Origin: Zygnema cylindricum
Lineage: Eukaryota > Streptophyta > Zygnematophyceae > Zygnematales > Zygnemataceae
DNA: 64,000 nucleotides
Assembly: GCA_037447655.1 (NCBI GenBank)
Contig: JBBHKE010002219.1
Span: 87,161-151,160, forward strand
Direction: 5' to 3'
How positions within the stretch are numbered: position 1 is the first letter of the stretch; each line of letters starts with the position of its first letter. The notes beneath the pieces were generated by a model that ran no database searches, was not told the DNA's origin, and saw only the letters and a program-made list of their open reading frames with translations. This document shows, one piece after another, positions 29,348 to 41,789 of this stretch. The translations under genes were made by a program, and so were the position numbers.

Positions 29348-30347
29348 TGTTGAAATTAATAGATTTAAGGGAGGTATTTTCTAGGTCTTAATTAAAATAA
29401 AAAGGAAAAGAAAAGCAAAGGCAGCCTACCTCCACCTTCTCGCACTGTGACCCCCACACTTGTTGTAGTCACTGAATGAAAGAGATGGCGGTGGAGCCAT
29501 GGCTGCCTTAGCTCCATAGGCCGTGCTTAAGAGTGACCTAAGTCACTTTCAACCAAAAAGGTTGAGTCCGCCAGGACTCAAACCTCCGACCAGTAGGGCG
29601 AGGCATAGCCGTCAATCCTTACCAGTGTGTCGTAGTAGTCCGTTAGGATACATAAGGTTCGATAACTATTTAAATTATAAATAGACAACTAATCCGATTA
29701 AAAGAATTTCAAATAGGATACATAGAAACTAGTTGGGGAACTTAGTGCGCACGAAACCAATGTACCGGACATTTGTTTTGAACAGTTGGGAATTAGAACC
29801 GACTTCGATCCAACGGCTCACATCATCGCCAAGATCTTGGAATGGCCGCTTTGGCAGTTTACGGATGTAACGTGACCTGGCGACACATGGCGATATATCA
29901 TTGGGAAGTTGGAATCCCGGGGGGCGTGAGGACAAGTCCGGAGGAGACAGGTGTCCACTCCATGGCCTTCTCGTACACAGGCCGTGCACAAAGTACATCG
30001 GCCATAATACCTTATTGTACTATACAGTCTTCTGATTAGTTCTATACATCAGTAGATAGGGGTTTAGAGAGGGGTTTAGAACTTAGAGGATTGAGGAGGT
30101 AGCCGTCTCTCTCCCAACAAGCTTGTATAAATATTGACATCTTTGCCACTCTATAATTAATCGCCTGGTTCGGCGTTTTCAGTGATTCCTTTTGCTGTGG
30201 ACTTAGGGGAGTCCAGACTGCACAGGGGTGCAGTCAGATTATCGATTTATCTGCTAGGGTAGCAGTTGCTCTCGTTGAAAGTGGGTTAGTCAAAAACTAC
30301 CTAAAGGCTTCCTCAATTTTGGTCCAAATGGAGGACACAGAATTGCA
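29348..30347 (+). repeat. C LTR3
   Basis: Exactly 1000 bp, TGTTGAAATTAATAG ... GAATTGCA, with the intact terminal CA. AGCCATGGCT at 29496-29505. Antisense tRNA-like module at 29554-29645 with the T5 run. TATAAATA near 30126. All hairpins are present, including GACTGCAC-AGGG-GTGCAGTC at 30216-30235. Confidence 0.92.
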
Positions 30348-30352
30348 TCATC

Positions 30353-32147
30353 ATCATTAGCACCTGCTATGCTTTGAAGCTCAAGCTCCGCGAGATTTTG
30401 TAACAACTCCTGTTTTTGTTTTTGGAGTCATTGTGCTACCGTGAGCAGAGCAGGCTAGGAAGAAGATCCCAATCGGAGTACAGCCAACTCTGTAGCCATT
30501 GCGATTAGTTGTTGACTCTGCTTCTGGATAATGAAGTCCGCTTTTAGTCTTGTCGTAGCCACCAATGTTCGCTCCGGTTCCTCTTCGGTAAGCGAAACTC
30601 GGCGTCTCCAAGGATAGAGGAGTTGAAGTGGGAGAGGGTTAACGGCACTTTCTCCTTCTCTAGTGAATAGGGCGAACTCCATCATCTCTTTATGAACTCC
30701 ATTCTTTCGGAAACATTGCGTTTCCTTATGCTCGACGAAGCCGCAAGCCTCGCATTTTGTTCCTTCAGGGGTGTATTTATTACGGATTTCATTTGAGATC
30801 TGGGCGTTATCAAACTTTTGAAGTTTGATTTGTCGCAATTGGAATTGCGATAATTTGGCGGTGTCTCCTTGTGGAGTCGGATGATAAGTGTCTTTAGTTA
30901 CGCGCGTCTTCTCCCCCCCTCATTCCCTTTTTTGCCTTTCTTCCTACTTCCGTGTCCTTTCTGAACGTTCTTTCTCCCATTTTTTTAGCTTCAAAGCCAA
31001 CTCCGGTTTAAGTTTCCGTGTGCAGTACTTCCACCTATGACCGAAATTGCTGACAATTTAGGCAATTGTAAAGAAAACCTTTGTCATCTGCTCCAATTTC
31101 CGGTTCTCACCCGTTGTCAGCCACTTGCTTTTCTTTGATCTTGCCCAAAGCTTGAAGTTCAGCCTTTACCTCCTCACTCAAAGAGATCTCACCAAGGAAT
31201 CCTGCAAAATTTGCGCGAGCCTTGCCGATCACGTTCTTCTCCCTTACCTCATTGTGGACAAAATGATCGTACAACTTCATCGCCACCAGCAAAATGTCCT
31301 TGGCTGGGGGATTAATGTCTTGAATTGCTTGTCCGGCAATCTAATTATCTTAAGCAGTCTGCCATGTTGGCCTGAATGAATTACAGACAGCAATGAAATA
31401 TTTGGTTGCAATCAGCGGAAGATCAATAATGGACAAATTTACAAAGGCTGGAGAGTCGGTTAAAGAGGGTCTGCGGAGTCTCGTTCTTCAAACATCAAAA
31501 TTCCATGAATTTCTTGATCGCAGACTCTTTCCTCATGGTGTAAAAGAGTCTCTAGATGTTAAGCAAGGTGGTACAAGGGTTGGGATTAGCAACCATGCGA
31601 GTTGCTACTTGGGCTGCCTCGATTGCTTGCACTTGGTTCACATAGGCACTTCCCTGTGCTTGTGGTTTCATGTCCTGTGTAAAGGCAGTCACTGGGGTTG
31701 CAACCGCCGCAGCCAAGTCAGCCTCCGCTTGTAAAACTGCAGCATCAAGGGCAGGATCCGAGATCTTGATGCTAGGAGCCATCAAAAGAAGTTGACGCTC
31801 TTTGTAATCCGCCAACGCCACTCCAAAAAGGTAGTTGATCATCATGGGAAAGAGTGTGGTTTTGAAGTCATCCGGCATGGCTCCTCCCCGCTATTTATTA
31901 ATTTCGGATGGTGTGAAAGACTTCCACAACAACTCGAAATTCGAAAATGCGATCCCCAAGCTATCTCTTGTAAAGATCCAGATATCCCCCATTTCCTTTT
32001 CTTACTCTGCAGGATTGGTGAAATGGGAAGAGGATGGCACGATGGTGCTAACAAACTAAGCTGGCGAGATGACTCCTGTATCCTCTTCCTCGGGATCTGA
32101 ATCGTTTCCTTGTTTGGTAGAAGGTGCTGCCCTGAAAGGTGTAGATC
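30353..32147 (-). pseudogene. F2 gag, middle and zinc-knuckle region
   Basis: The continuation of F2 between L3 and C. From 32147 downward: an acidic block (SDPEEEDTGVI), capsid-like SLGIAFSNFELLWKSFTPSEINK and YLFGVALADYKERQLLLMAPS, an Ala-rich helix AALQAEADLAAAVATP-like segment, KLYDHFVHNEVREKNVIG, the first knuckle CLNCQQ (its second half frameshifted) and the second knuckle CEACGFVEHKETQC (near 30737-30778), followed by LYPWRRRVSLTEEEPERTL. F3 has the same blocks from 54207 on. In-frame stops break it. Confidence 0.75.
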
Positions 32148-32152
32148 CACCT

Positions 32153-33152
32153 TCTTGAAATAAGAAATCCTAATACTCAATAAACAAGAGTTGTGAGGAG
32201 AGGCCAAATACTTGAAATGTTTTTGGTCTAGGTAAGTTGTAATACTTACCTCATTAAGTGTGACAGTAGCAGTAGTACTTCTGAGTGTATTGTACTTCTG
32301 CAGGGACACGCGTCAGAAAAATGAACATCATACAGGTTTTACGGAAGGCGCCGACACACTTTACCACGCATCACACATCAAATAAATACTGTTCAAGAAT
32401 CTGACAAACGGAGACTCAATCGATTGTCCAGGAGAATGGTGGTACAACATTCAACGACGACCGTAGATGTGAATCGAGTGAAGTGACGAGATTCACGTGG
32501 TACCACAAAATGACTCATCACTTTGTACGACCTCAACTGACATGGACCACTAGATCAATAGTCAGCTGGACGCTAGCATCCACTGCTCACTAAGCACCTT
32601 GAACACTACTGTACGGGGAATCTATTTGCATATCTGAAACACAGTAGTTTTTGCTTAGCGGATTAGAATGTAGTGTTCCACTAAGTATATTTTTGTCTAG
32701 TAGTCAAATTGGGTTTGGACATACTCACAGTACAAATAGCGTACTGATTTAGTACCTTGTCGTAGTGTAGTACAGTACTGTTATTCCAGGTGTAGAGATC
32801 TGATTAGTTAGTTTTTAGTTGATACTCTTTGTGAGTATAAAGTTAGGACTTACCAAAAATTGTATCTATCCAGTATTGAGATCTAACTCTTTAATGGACA
32901 ATTTTTGGGAAACTTCCAAGTGTTATATCTTATGGTTTACTTGTTCAATTGGGCTGCAATTTTGGGAATTGTGAGACTCTATATGATATTGTATTAGTGT
33001 GAATTTTGGTGTTATATGAACACCTCAAGTGAATACTGTGTTATATCAAAGGTGGTTGTTTGATAGGATTTCTGGTAGCTTTTGCTGAAGTCTATGTCTA
33101 CATCTACTACTACTGGTGGTCCTCCACCTGCACCTGTGGTTGTAAAACAACA
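32153..33152 (+). repeat. L3 5' LTR
   Basis: TGTTGAAATAAG-type start (second base mutated) to AAACAACA. The last 62 bases encode MSTSTTTGGPPP of Gag. No tRNA-like module recognised. The following 15 bases (33153-33167) are a decayed PBS. Confidence 0.85.
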
Positions 33153-34050
33153 CGTTTTGTGCCTTTTGTCCAGAATTCCTGTTTTCAATGGCCAAAAGTA
33201 TGCGTACTGGGCAGCTATGGTTAAATCATCCTTTGAAATTGCAGACTTGTTAAAAGTCTTGGATAGATCTCTTGCTGAAACAGATCCAAGCTGGGCGAAG
33301 AAAAACTCCCTCCCTTCCCAGAAACAACTTGATTCTTTGTGTTTCATAAAGTCTGGTTATGTCTCGGCTCAAGATGAAAAAGGCGAGCGAGATTTGGACT
33401 TCGTTGTAAACTTCGCGTGAAAAGGATAACGTCTAAGAGGAGCTCTTGGTGGCTGGGCGGATCAGGGACTACAAATACTCAGGGGGATCTATGGCCGAGT
33501 ATTGCGATAAATTTCGGGAACTCATTGATGCACACTCTTCGGCAGGTGGCACTTTTCCAGAGTTTCAGCAAGCTGCTTTGCTTATTAGAGGTCTCCCTAG
33601 TCATATGAAAGGAGTGTCTACAGCTTTAAAAAGGCATAATAAGTTTAGCTGGACTTTTCAGTTAGCTTACAATCTTATATTAGAAAAGGAGTCTACAAGT
33701 AAGGTCCTTGATGGTGAAAAGAAAGTAGAAGCTTTCAATACAGATTTTGAGAGGAGAAAGCAGTTTAATCAAAATAGATCCAGTTTAACCATGATCAAAA
33801 CTTGTTTAATCACGGTAGTCAGAGGCAAAATAGGCAATCTTCTAATGCTTGTTTTTATTGTTGTGAAGACAAACATGGTTACAGGTACTGTCCTAATGTC
33901 ATAAAGGCAAATGAAACTAGTTTATGCAGGCTTAGATGGCAACAAAGCTAGTTTCATCAAGGCTTTTTTGGAAATCCATCACGAGGAAATGCATTTTTTT
34001 CAACCTTTACAGATGATGCAAATTCATCTCTGAGCTTCAATGATGAAGAG
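33091..34050 (+). pseudogene. L3 gag
   Basis: Starts in the LTR with MSTSTTTGGPPP and reads through the LTR end in the same phase as K1. Blocks: LLSRIPVFNGQKYAYWAAMVK, IRDYKYSGGSMAEYCDKFREL (from 33464), FQQAALLIRGLPSHMKG and AYNLILEKESTSK. A zinc-knuckle remnant (CFYCCEDKHGYRYCP-like, near 33850-33890) is out of frame. At least three frame changes and stops. Confidence 0.8.
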
Positions 34051-34068
34051 GATGCGGAGTTATTTGCT

Positions 34069-36468
34069 ATGGCGACAGCAATGGGAGGTCCCAAAGATGG
34101 CGAATGGATCATGGACACAAGGGCATCGGCCCACATATGTTCGGACAAGGCAATTTTTTCAAATTTAAAACAAACTCATCTGAAATACATCTACAATGCC
34201 TGTGACATGAGTGTCCAGTCCTCAGCACAGAGTTATGTATCTTTAATGGTAGATGTGGGGGGAAGGTCTGCTGAAAGAACCCTCCACAATGTCTTACATG
34301 TTCCAGATTTATAAAAGAATATATTTTCTTCTTCTTTGGTAGAGAGTAAGGGTTTTAAGGTCACCCTTAAAGGGGGGAGACAGGTTGTTACTAAGCTAAG
34401 AAAAATAGCTGTAACAAGAACTAGAGATTCCAGTAAGATGTACAGGATGGACATGGCTGAATGGAAAGAAAAAGATGTTTTGTACTCCACTGTGTCATCT
34501 GAGAATGAATTATGGCATAAGAGGTTAGGACATATTAATCATAAAAGTCTGAAAAAGATGGTGAATGCTAGGAAAGATAAAGATGTTTCTCTCACATCTC
34601 AGTTTGTAAAAATATGTGATGGTTGCTCACTAGGCAAGATTCATAAATTGCCATTTCCACAGAAGACCGAAAATAGATCCACAAAAGTCCTCAAGCTCAT
34701 TCATTCAGATCATCCCAAGAAGCATCGGCTGGAGGGGTTCAGTATATGGTCACATTCACTGATGATTTCTCCAGGTACACGAAAGTTTATTTTATGAAGA
34801 ACAAAAGTGAAGTATTCACTCACTTCAAGCACTACAAGGTCTGGGCGGAGAAACTACACGGAGTTCCGATTCTTGGTGTTCAGATCGGATAATGGAGGTG
34901 AATACACCTCTAACGAATTTAAGCAATTTCTACTTGATGAGGGTATAAGTCACAATCTCACAGTTCCATATACTCCTAAGCAGAATGGAGTTTCGGAAAG
35001 ACTAAACAGGACAGTCACAAAGATTGTTAGGCCCATGCTAGCAGACAAGGGTATAGATCTGAAATTCTGGGCTGAAGCACTTAACTCTGTAGTCTATATA
35101 AAGAATAGAGTTGCATCCACATTTGTAAGCTCTACACCTTAGGAGATATGGACAAGGAAGGTCCCATATGTTAGTCACTTAAAAGTTTTTGAGAGTAAGT
35201 GCTTTATTTTAGATAACTCACCAGATAAGTGGAAAATGGAGGCCAAAGGCTTAGCAAGAATTCTCTTAGGTTATGATGATAATCCAAAGGGATATAGAGG
35301 GTACGACTTAAATAAACAAAAGAATTTTGTGTCTCATAATATTCAGATTAAAGATGAACAGAATTCGGTTTATCTGTTCAAAGCAACAGATATGCCAACA
35401 GAAAACTGGAATCTAAAGTATGTCATTTTTTACCACCAACAACAGGTGTATTTTCCGGTGCCATCTCTTCCCATAAGTCCACCTTTTGTTACTACACCGC
35501 TTCCTCCTACTACGGATGCATCTCAACTACATCGCACTCTGGAGGAACAGGCTGCTACACCTTCGGATCCTGTAGCAGTTTGAGCACCACGAAATCAGAG
35601 ATTGCCAACCATTTCAGCCTCAATATTTCCGAGGGGAAGTAGATCTACCAGTCGTCTGCAAACCAGTTCTCACTTTGCTTTTTCTACAGCATCAAGGGAG
35701 CCTATGACCATCAAAGAAGCCTTCTCATCACCGGAGAGAAACCACTGGATTGAGGCAATCAACGACGAGATGAAGTTGATTATGGAGGCACAAACATGAA
35801 GATGGTGGACCTGCCCCCGGGGAGGAAAGCCATTAGGAGCAAGTGGGTCTTCAAAGTCAAATTGAATCCGGACAACTTTATAAAAAGGTATAAGGCTAGA
35901 CTTGTGGCCAAAGGGTACAACCAGACAGAAGGTATTAACTTTGAGGAAACCTTCTCCCCAGTCATCAGATTTCCTACTGTCAGAATTTTGTTGAGTTTAG
36001 CTCCTATAGAAAACATGGAAATACATTAGATGGATGTTAAGGCAGCCTTTTTGCATGGAGAGTTAGAAGAAACTATTTATATGCAGCAGTTTGAAATGTA
36101 TGAAGAAAAAGGGAAAGAAAATTTAGTCTGCAAACTAGTAAAATCGTTGTATGGGCTAAAACAGGCTCTTAGACAATGGAATTTGAAGTTAGATGAATTT
36201 CTGACTAGTCTAGGATTCAAAAGAATTAGTTCAGATCATTTAGTCTATGTTTTAAAACGGGAGGATGGGATAATTTATATCGCGGTATATGTGGATGATC
36301 TTTTACTAATAAGTAAATCCATAAATGAAATAAACAATATTAAAGCAGCTTTGAGGTCTAGGTTTGAAATGAAAAACCTACGTGAGGCCAAAGATATCTT
36401 GGGCATACAAGTTGAAAAGGATAGAAAAAACATATTCATTATGCTAACCCAGAAAAAAAACTATAGGG
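34069..36468 (+). pseudogene. L3 pol, first part (protease to RT)
   Basis: Protease in the form WIMDTRASAHIC (DSG changed to DTR). Pre-integrase LWHKRLGHINHKSL with CDGCSLGKIHKL. Integrase HSDH (first Asp kept, next part damaged), RSDNGGEYTSNEF and KQNGVSERLNRT. RT with KWVFKVKLNPDNFIKRYKARLV and AVYVDDLLLISKS (near 36280). The coding sequence stops at the G insertion, where YREHC replaces the normal continuation. The missing GNMLEKF residues resume after G at 42676. Stops are scattered. Confidence 0.88.
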
Positions 36469-36473
36469 AACAT

Positions 36474-37359
36474 TGTTGAAAAGAGGTAATTAATAGTTCA
36501 CTTCTCTATTTTAGTTTTGCTTTAAAGAAATAAAATGAGGATCAAAGGCGCGCATTGGCTAACGCCATATTAAGAAAGTGGCAGATTTTGAAGTAGAGGA
36601 TATTTTACTAAAATGTTCCCTAAGTCTAGATTTGAACCTGCGACCTCTGGATTCTCTATAGCCGAGCGCCTTAACCATTAAGGCGCTACGAAACGATACA
36701 CGTGCTAGGTTTTAAAGATATATAAATAGTAACGCGACTGCTAATTAACAGCAGACTAACGAAAATGAGCAATTCATGCATGTACACAAATCTGAACCAT
36801 ATAAAATATGTTTTTATCAAATGGCCGGCATTGTAGCCGCCACGCGAAGTGAGCTTTTGGCGTCATTTAGAGATAGCGTCACGCGGTACCACGTGGCGCC
36901 TTTTTATTTGATACCGAAGAAGATGGGAGGAGGAACCATGGCTCCCGATTTCACATGTGTCACCTTGTAGACTATGTTGTACAATGGTCATACAATAAAT
37001 ACATCTCCTATTTTACCTTCTTGTACAACATAGTGTTCCTATTGAACTAGAGTTTAGTAGTAGGTAGTCGTGAGTAGGCAGACGAAGTCTAAGTGAGATA
37101 TATGTACCTCTTTCTAAGAGAGCTTGTAACTATAAAGGTCATCTTTGACCAGCTATAACTTACTACTCAGGGGAGCAAATTCAGTGATTCTTTTTGCGTT
37201 TGACTCAAGGGAGTCTTTTCCTCACAAGGGTGAGAATGTTCAGAATATTTGTGTGCCTTGGCGGCTCTTAATCAGTGGGAAAGAGGAAGGGGCAAATATT
37301 ATCTTAGAGGCTTTACATAATCTGCTCATTCTGTGTTTCAATGGAGACCACAAAATTTA
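36474..37359 (+). repeat. G 5' LTR
   Basis: TGTTGAAAAGAGG ... AATTTA (one base lost from the terminal CA). Antisense tRNA-like module at 36622-36690. CCACGTGGCGCC near 36888. TATAAAGG near 37131. Hairpins GACTC-AAGG-GAGTC (37202-37215) and CTCAC-AAGG-GTGAG (37221-37234). Gag ATG at 37341. Confidence 0.9.
36622..36690 (-). other. Antisense tRNA-like module (G 5' LTR)
   Basis: The best tRNA resemblance in the window. A D-arm-like hairpin has 9-bp arms GCGCCTTAA/TTAAGGCGC (36666-36686). It is followed on the minus strand by CTCGGC, CCAGAGGTCGCAGG and the B-box-like GGTTCAAATCT. It looks Arg-tRNA-like in the D-arm, but the acceptor stem and part of the T-stem are not paired. Repeated in the 3' LTR at 41932-42000. 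Confidence 0.6.
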
Positions 37360-38422
37360 GGTTAGGGGCCCACCCTTTACGCTGCCCATATTTCATGGAT
37401 CTGACTTTCTTTATTGGGAAATGATGATGGAAGGAGAACTATTTGAGAAGCATCTATGGGGCATAGTGTCTGGAGAAATTCGATGCCCACCTCCACCTAG
37501 GTTTGGAAGGACACGTTTTTCTTGCACCTCCGCCTCTACAGTTGGTAGAACAGCTGAAACCATCACCGAGGATGAAGATGAGGAAGGAGAGGAGATTCTC
37601 ATGGAAGGAGAAAAGTGAGGAGTTGCAACGCAAGTGACACCATTGCCGAAGGCGATACCGGCAATAGCACCTCCAAAAACGGCGACAAGGGTTCAGACCG
37701 AAAGATCAGAGTATGAAAAGTGGAACTACAAAGACAAGGTTGCTAAGCTCTTAATTCTTAAGAGTGTAGCAAAGGGCATTGCCATCCCCCTTATGCATTT
37801 CAAATCTTCATCTCATATTTGGATATCACTAGTTAACAAATATAAGAGTGGATCATTGCAGCAACAACAGTTGGCCGAAAATAATATTGCAGCTTATACT
37901 TATAAAGGAGGAAGTATAAATAATTATTGCAATGATTTAGGAGCATTATTTGGAGATTTAGAGAGTGCAGGTAACTCATGGTTCGAGAGACAAAGAGTAA
38001 ACACATTAATGATGAAACTACCTGAAGAGTATGAGAATATCTTTAATCAATTGCAGGACATAGGAGATAGCAATTAGAATTGGGATGACACAATGGGAAT
38101 GATTTTAGTGAAAGAAAGCACCATAGAGCTTAGGAGAGGGAGTCCAAGTGTTCAAGCATTGTCTACAAGAGCTGATTGGCGGAAGCGTGATGAGGAGAGA
38201 GGGAAAGATCCATATCGAAACTTTGGTGGAAGAGGACAAGGAGGTGGCAGATTTGAAAGACAGGGGAGAGGAACTTTTCGAGGAGGATTATGTCACTTTT
38301 GCAAGAATCCGGGACACTATATGGCAGATTGTGTCAAATTTGCAGATCTTCGACTGAAAGATGGTCAAGGAACCTCAAGGGATGGAGGAAAGAAAAAAGG
38401 CTTTCCTGACTCAAGTTCATGA
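37341..38422 (+). pseudogene. G gag
   Basis: Starts at the LTR ATG (METT). Blocks: KHLWGIVSGEIRCPPPPRFGRTRF, an acidic ITEDEDEEGEEI stretch, then after a stop at 37616-37618 the capsid-like YKDKVAKLLILKSVAKGIAI and AENNIAAYTYKGGSINNYCN, MKLPEEYENIFNQLQD, a stop at 38075-38077, and the zinc knuckle CHFCKNPGHYMADC (near 38294-38335) preceded by an Arg/Gly-rich patch. The last part overlaps the pol frame that starts at 38361. Confidence 0.88.
37360..37374 (+). other. G primer-binding site
   Basis: GGTTAGGGGCCCACC, one mismatch (T to G) to the iMet anticodon-arm complement. Confidence 0.8.
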
Positions 38423-41400
38423 TGAGGAAGTGGAAGAAAAAACAGAACCAGAAGAGGAGCTTGAGGGGCTTCTTCTTAATCAGAAAAACACTGAAAAGCA
38501 TGTCGACATTCCACGGAGACAAAAGTGTGCTTTCGGAGGTAAGAGGGATCCACCAGAGGATGGGTGGATCACAGACTTAATGGCTTCAATGCATATGTGC
38601 AAAGATAAGCAGTGGTTCATTAAACTGAGAAAGATCCCAACAGTTGAGATAGAGTACGGAGATTGTAGAGTAGAAACCACAAGTCTTGTTGGAACTGTTG
38701 ACTTGAAGGTTCTAGTTGATGGAAAGGCCTCAATTGTAACACTCTCAGTCGTTCTTTACACTCCACAACTTAGAAAGAACCTAGTCTCAACAGATGTCCT
38801 AGATGAAAAGAAGTTTGAAACAGGAACTAGGAAAGGAATCTTCACAGCAAGCTTTAATAATGAGGTTTATTTCATAGCTGAGAAGGGCAGTCAAGGAATA
38901 TTCAGAATTGTTCTTTCCAATGAACAGAGTGTTCTCTACTCATGTGCAAGTGAGATGATGCCTTGGCATAAAAGGTTGGGGCATGTGCATCTAGATAGAT
39001 TAAAGAAAATGAAAAAAAAAAGAATTGAGGAGGGTATTACTTTTGAGGATGATGAGACCTTTGATGATTGTAGTGGGTGTGCCCAAGGGAAGATTCATAG
39101 ACTTCCATTTCCAAAAGCAACCACATTTAGGAGAGAGAAACTATTACATCTAGTTCACACTGATGTTTGAGGACCTGTTAGGTATGCTTCACATGGGGGG
39201 AAGAGATGGATGTTAACAATCATAGATGATTAGTCTAGATACACGAAGGTATACTTTCTTAGACATAAGTCAGAGGTATTAATATGTTTCAAATAGTATA
39301 AAGTATGGAGGGAAAAGCTACATGAAACCTCAATAAAAGAGATAAGAAGTGATAATGGGAAATAATACACCTCAAAGGAATTTGAAGAATATCTTAAAGA
39401 AGAAGGAATTCATCATGAGAAAATTGTTCCCTATAATCCGAAACAAAATGGAGTAGCAAATATAGTGAATAGAACTTTGGAGATATGTCCAGAAATATGT
39501 TAAGTGACAAGAGGATAGGGTTGCAGTTTTTGGCAGAGTCTATGAACTATGCTTATTTCATCAAAAATAGAGTCCTAACTTCAACAAATAAGGAGGAAAC
39601 TCTGTATGAGAGGTGGACAGGAAGAAAGCCTGATTTGCCTAGTTTGAGAGTGTTCGGAAGTCAAGTCTACAATTTGGATTCCGATAAGACTAAATGGAAG
39701 TTAGAGGGGAGAGGGAAGCCAGGATATCTTGTAGGATATGATAATGGCACAAAAGGATACCGAGTGTATGACTTGAAAAAGAGAGATATAATTTTGGTAA
39801 AACACATAGTGGTGATGAATGAAGAGAAGTCCATTGATCCATTCAAATATAATAAGGAAGTCAAAATCAGATTTGAAACAGATCAGTTTTTTGACTTTGA
39901 CTTTGAAAATGAAAAGAAGGTAGAGGAAGAAAAAGAAAAATCTGCGGATCTACCAAAGGAGAAGGAGGATAGGACAACATCCGAGGCAACGCCACAATAC
40001 GAAGTGGAAACCGATGAGGAACTTCATGAGACATCGAAATGGGAAGATAGCGGAGCTGAAAATCTCCCTAAACAAAACCCAAGGATGCCTTCTATACTGG
40101 TATCCGATTTTGAAGGGGGAAGAAGAAGTAGTAAAAAACTTCAAGAAAGACAAGTAAATAACCAACTCACAAAGATGTCTCACCCAGATGAACCTCAAAC
40201 ATACTTAGAGGCCATAAACACTCCAAAAAGTAGCCGGTGGATCAAAGCTATAAATGAAGAAATGGCCTCTATCATGGAAGCCAATACATGGGAGTTGGTA
40301 GATTGTCCACCGGACCGTAAACCAATCGGATGTAAGTGGGTTTTTAAACTTAAATTAAACCCGGATAATACCATTGAGAGGTACAAAGCCAGGTTAGTTG
40401 CAAAAGGTTATACTCAGAAAGAGGGGATAGACTACAGAGAAAACTTTGCACCTGTAGTCAAATTTCTTTCTGTTATAATCCTTTTAAATATAGCCGCAGC
40501 GGAGGATATGGAAATCCACCTGATGGATATTAAAACGACCTTTTTGCACGAAGTGTTGGAAGAAGAAATTTACATGAGGCAACCAGAAGAATTCGTGGAA
40601 AGTGGAGAAGAAAGCAAGGTTTGTAAACTGATAAAATCACTCTATAGGCTTAAGCAAGCCCCGCGACAATGGAATATAAAGCTAGACGAATTTTTGACCG
40701 GTTTAGGGTATATGAGAATTAGTTCAGATCACTCTATATATTTATTTGAGGATAAGAATAGAGTGATATTTATTGTTATTTATGTGGGTGATTTATTGGT
40801 CTTAAGCAAGTCCTTAGATAAAATTAACAAACTAAAACGCGATCTTAGAAACAATTTTGATATTAAATATCTCGTTGAAGCAAAGTACATTTTGGGAATT
40901 CAGATGGAGAGAGATAGAGGGAATAGAATTATAAGACTCACTCAAAAAGAAGCAATCGGTAATATGCTAGAAAAAATTCTGATGGAAAAAGCAAACGAAT
41001 GTACTACTCCTATGGATTTGAACAAAGTGTATGAGGGGAGTGAAGAGAGAGGAATATTGATCATTAATGATGAGATGGATGAGATAGAAAGAAAATTTAT
41101 GGAAAATAACCCTTATCGGCACATTGTAGGCACGTTAATTTATTTTATGAACTGTACCCGTCCGGATATAACTGCAGTTGTAGGTGTCCTTAGTAGAAGT
41201 GTAAATGAACCAAGAAAGAGAGACTGAAAGGCTGCCAAAAGGGTGATGAGGTATCTGGTGGGAACAAGGGAATTATGGTTGCATTTGGAAGGGGATCACA
41301 CTGACATCACCACTTGGAGTGATGCCAGTTACGGAGATGTGCCTTTAATGAGGTGTACGACTATATATATGTTGCAAATTGGATCCGGTGCATGTTGTTG

Positions 41401-41776
41401 GAGTAGCAAGCAACAAAAAGTAGTTGCTCAGTCCACTATGGAGGCTGAATACATGGCTTCATGTGCTGCCACCAAATAATTAATGTGGGTTAAATCTCTT
41501 CTTCAAGGACTTGGGTTCATGAAGTGTGGAACTCAAAATGTTTTTTGTGATAATCAAGCTGACATCTCTATTGCAGCTAATGCGAAACATCACTTCAAAG
41601 CTAAGCATATAGATATTAGACTAAGCTTTGTCAGAGAGAAGGTAGAAAATTAAATTATTAAACTGGTTCATAAAACTGATAGAGAAATGATTGCAGAAAT
41701 GATGACAAAATCAGTGCCTTCCTCTACGTTGATTTAATGCAGAGAAAATTGTGGATTAAAATTGAAAAGTGACTAG
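38361..41776 (+). pseudogene. G pol
   Basis: Protease motif mutated to WITDLMASMHMC. Pre-integrase PWHKRLGHVHLDRLKKM with CSGCAQGKIHRL. A TGA replaces the Trp of HTDVWGP at 39168-39170. Integrase RSDNGK*YTS and KQNGVANIVNRTL with damage. From 39485 to 41227 one long frame carries the integrase tail, linker and RT, where the catalytic YVDD is YVGD (VIYVGDLLVLS, near 40780). RNase H TTWSDASYGDVPLMR has stops at 41225 and 41477, ending LKSD at 41776. The protein is inactive in protease, integrase and RT. Confidence 0.9.
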
Positions 41777-41789
41777 GAATTAAGGCGAG

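Larger units (their letters stand above)
18571..30347 (+). mobile_element. Copia complex C: LTR-internal-LTR-internal-LTR
   Basis: An 11.8-kb plus-strand complex with three LTRs (18571-19572, 23912-24882 truncated, 29348-30347) and two internal regions, in one insertion site with target duplication TCATC (18566-18570 and 30348-30352). The internal regions 19775-23477 and 25209-28912 are almost identical. By eye I count about six differences in 3.7 kb, and they share the same stop codons. Outside these limits they diverge. The structure is best explained by unequal recombination after the element had already decayed. Confidence 0.9.
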
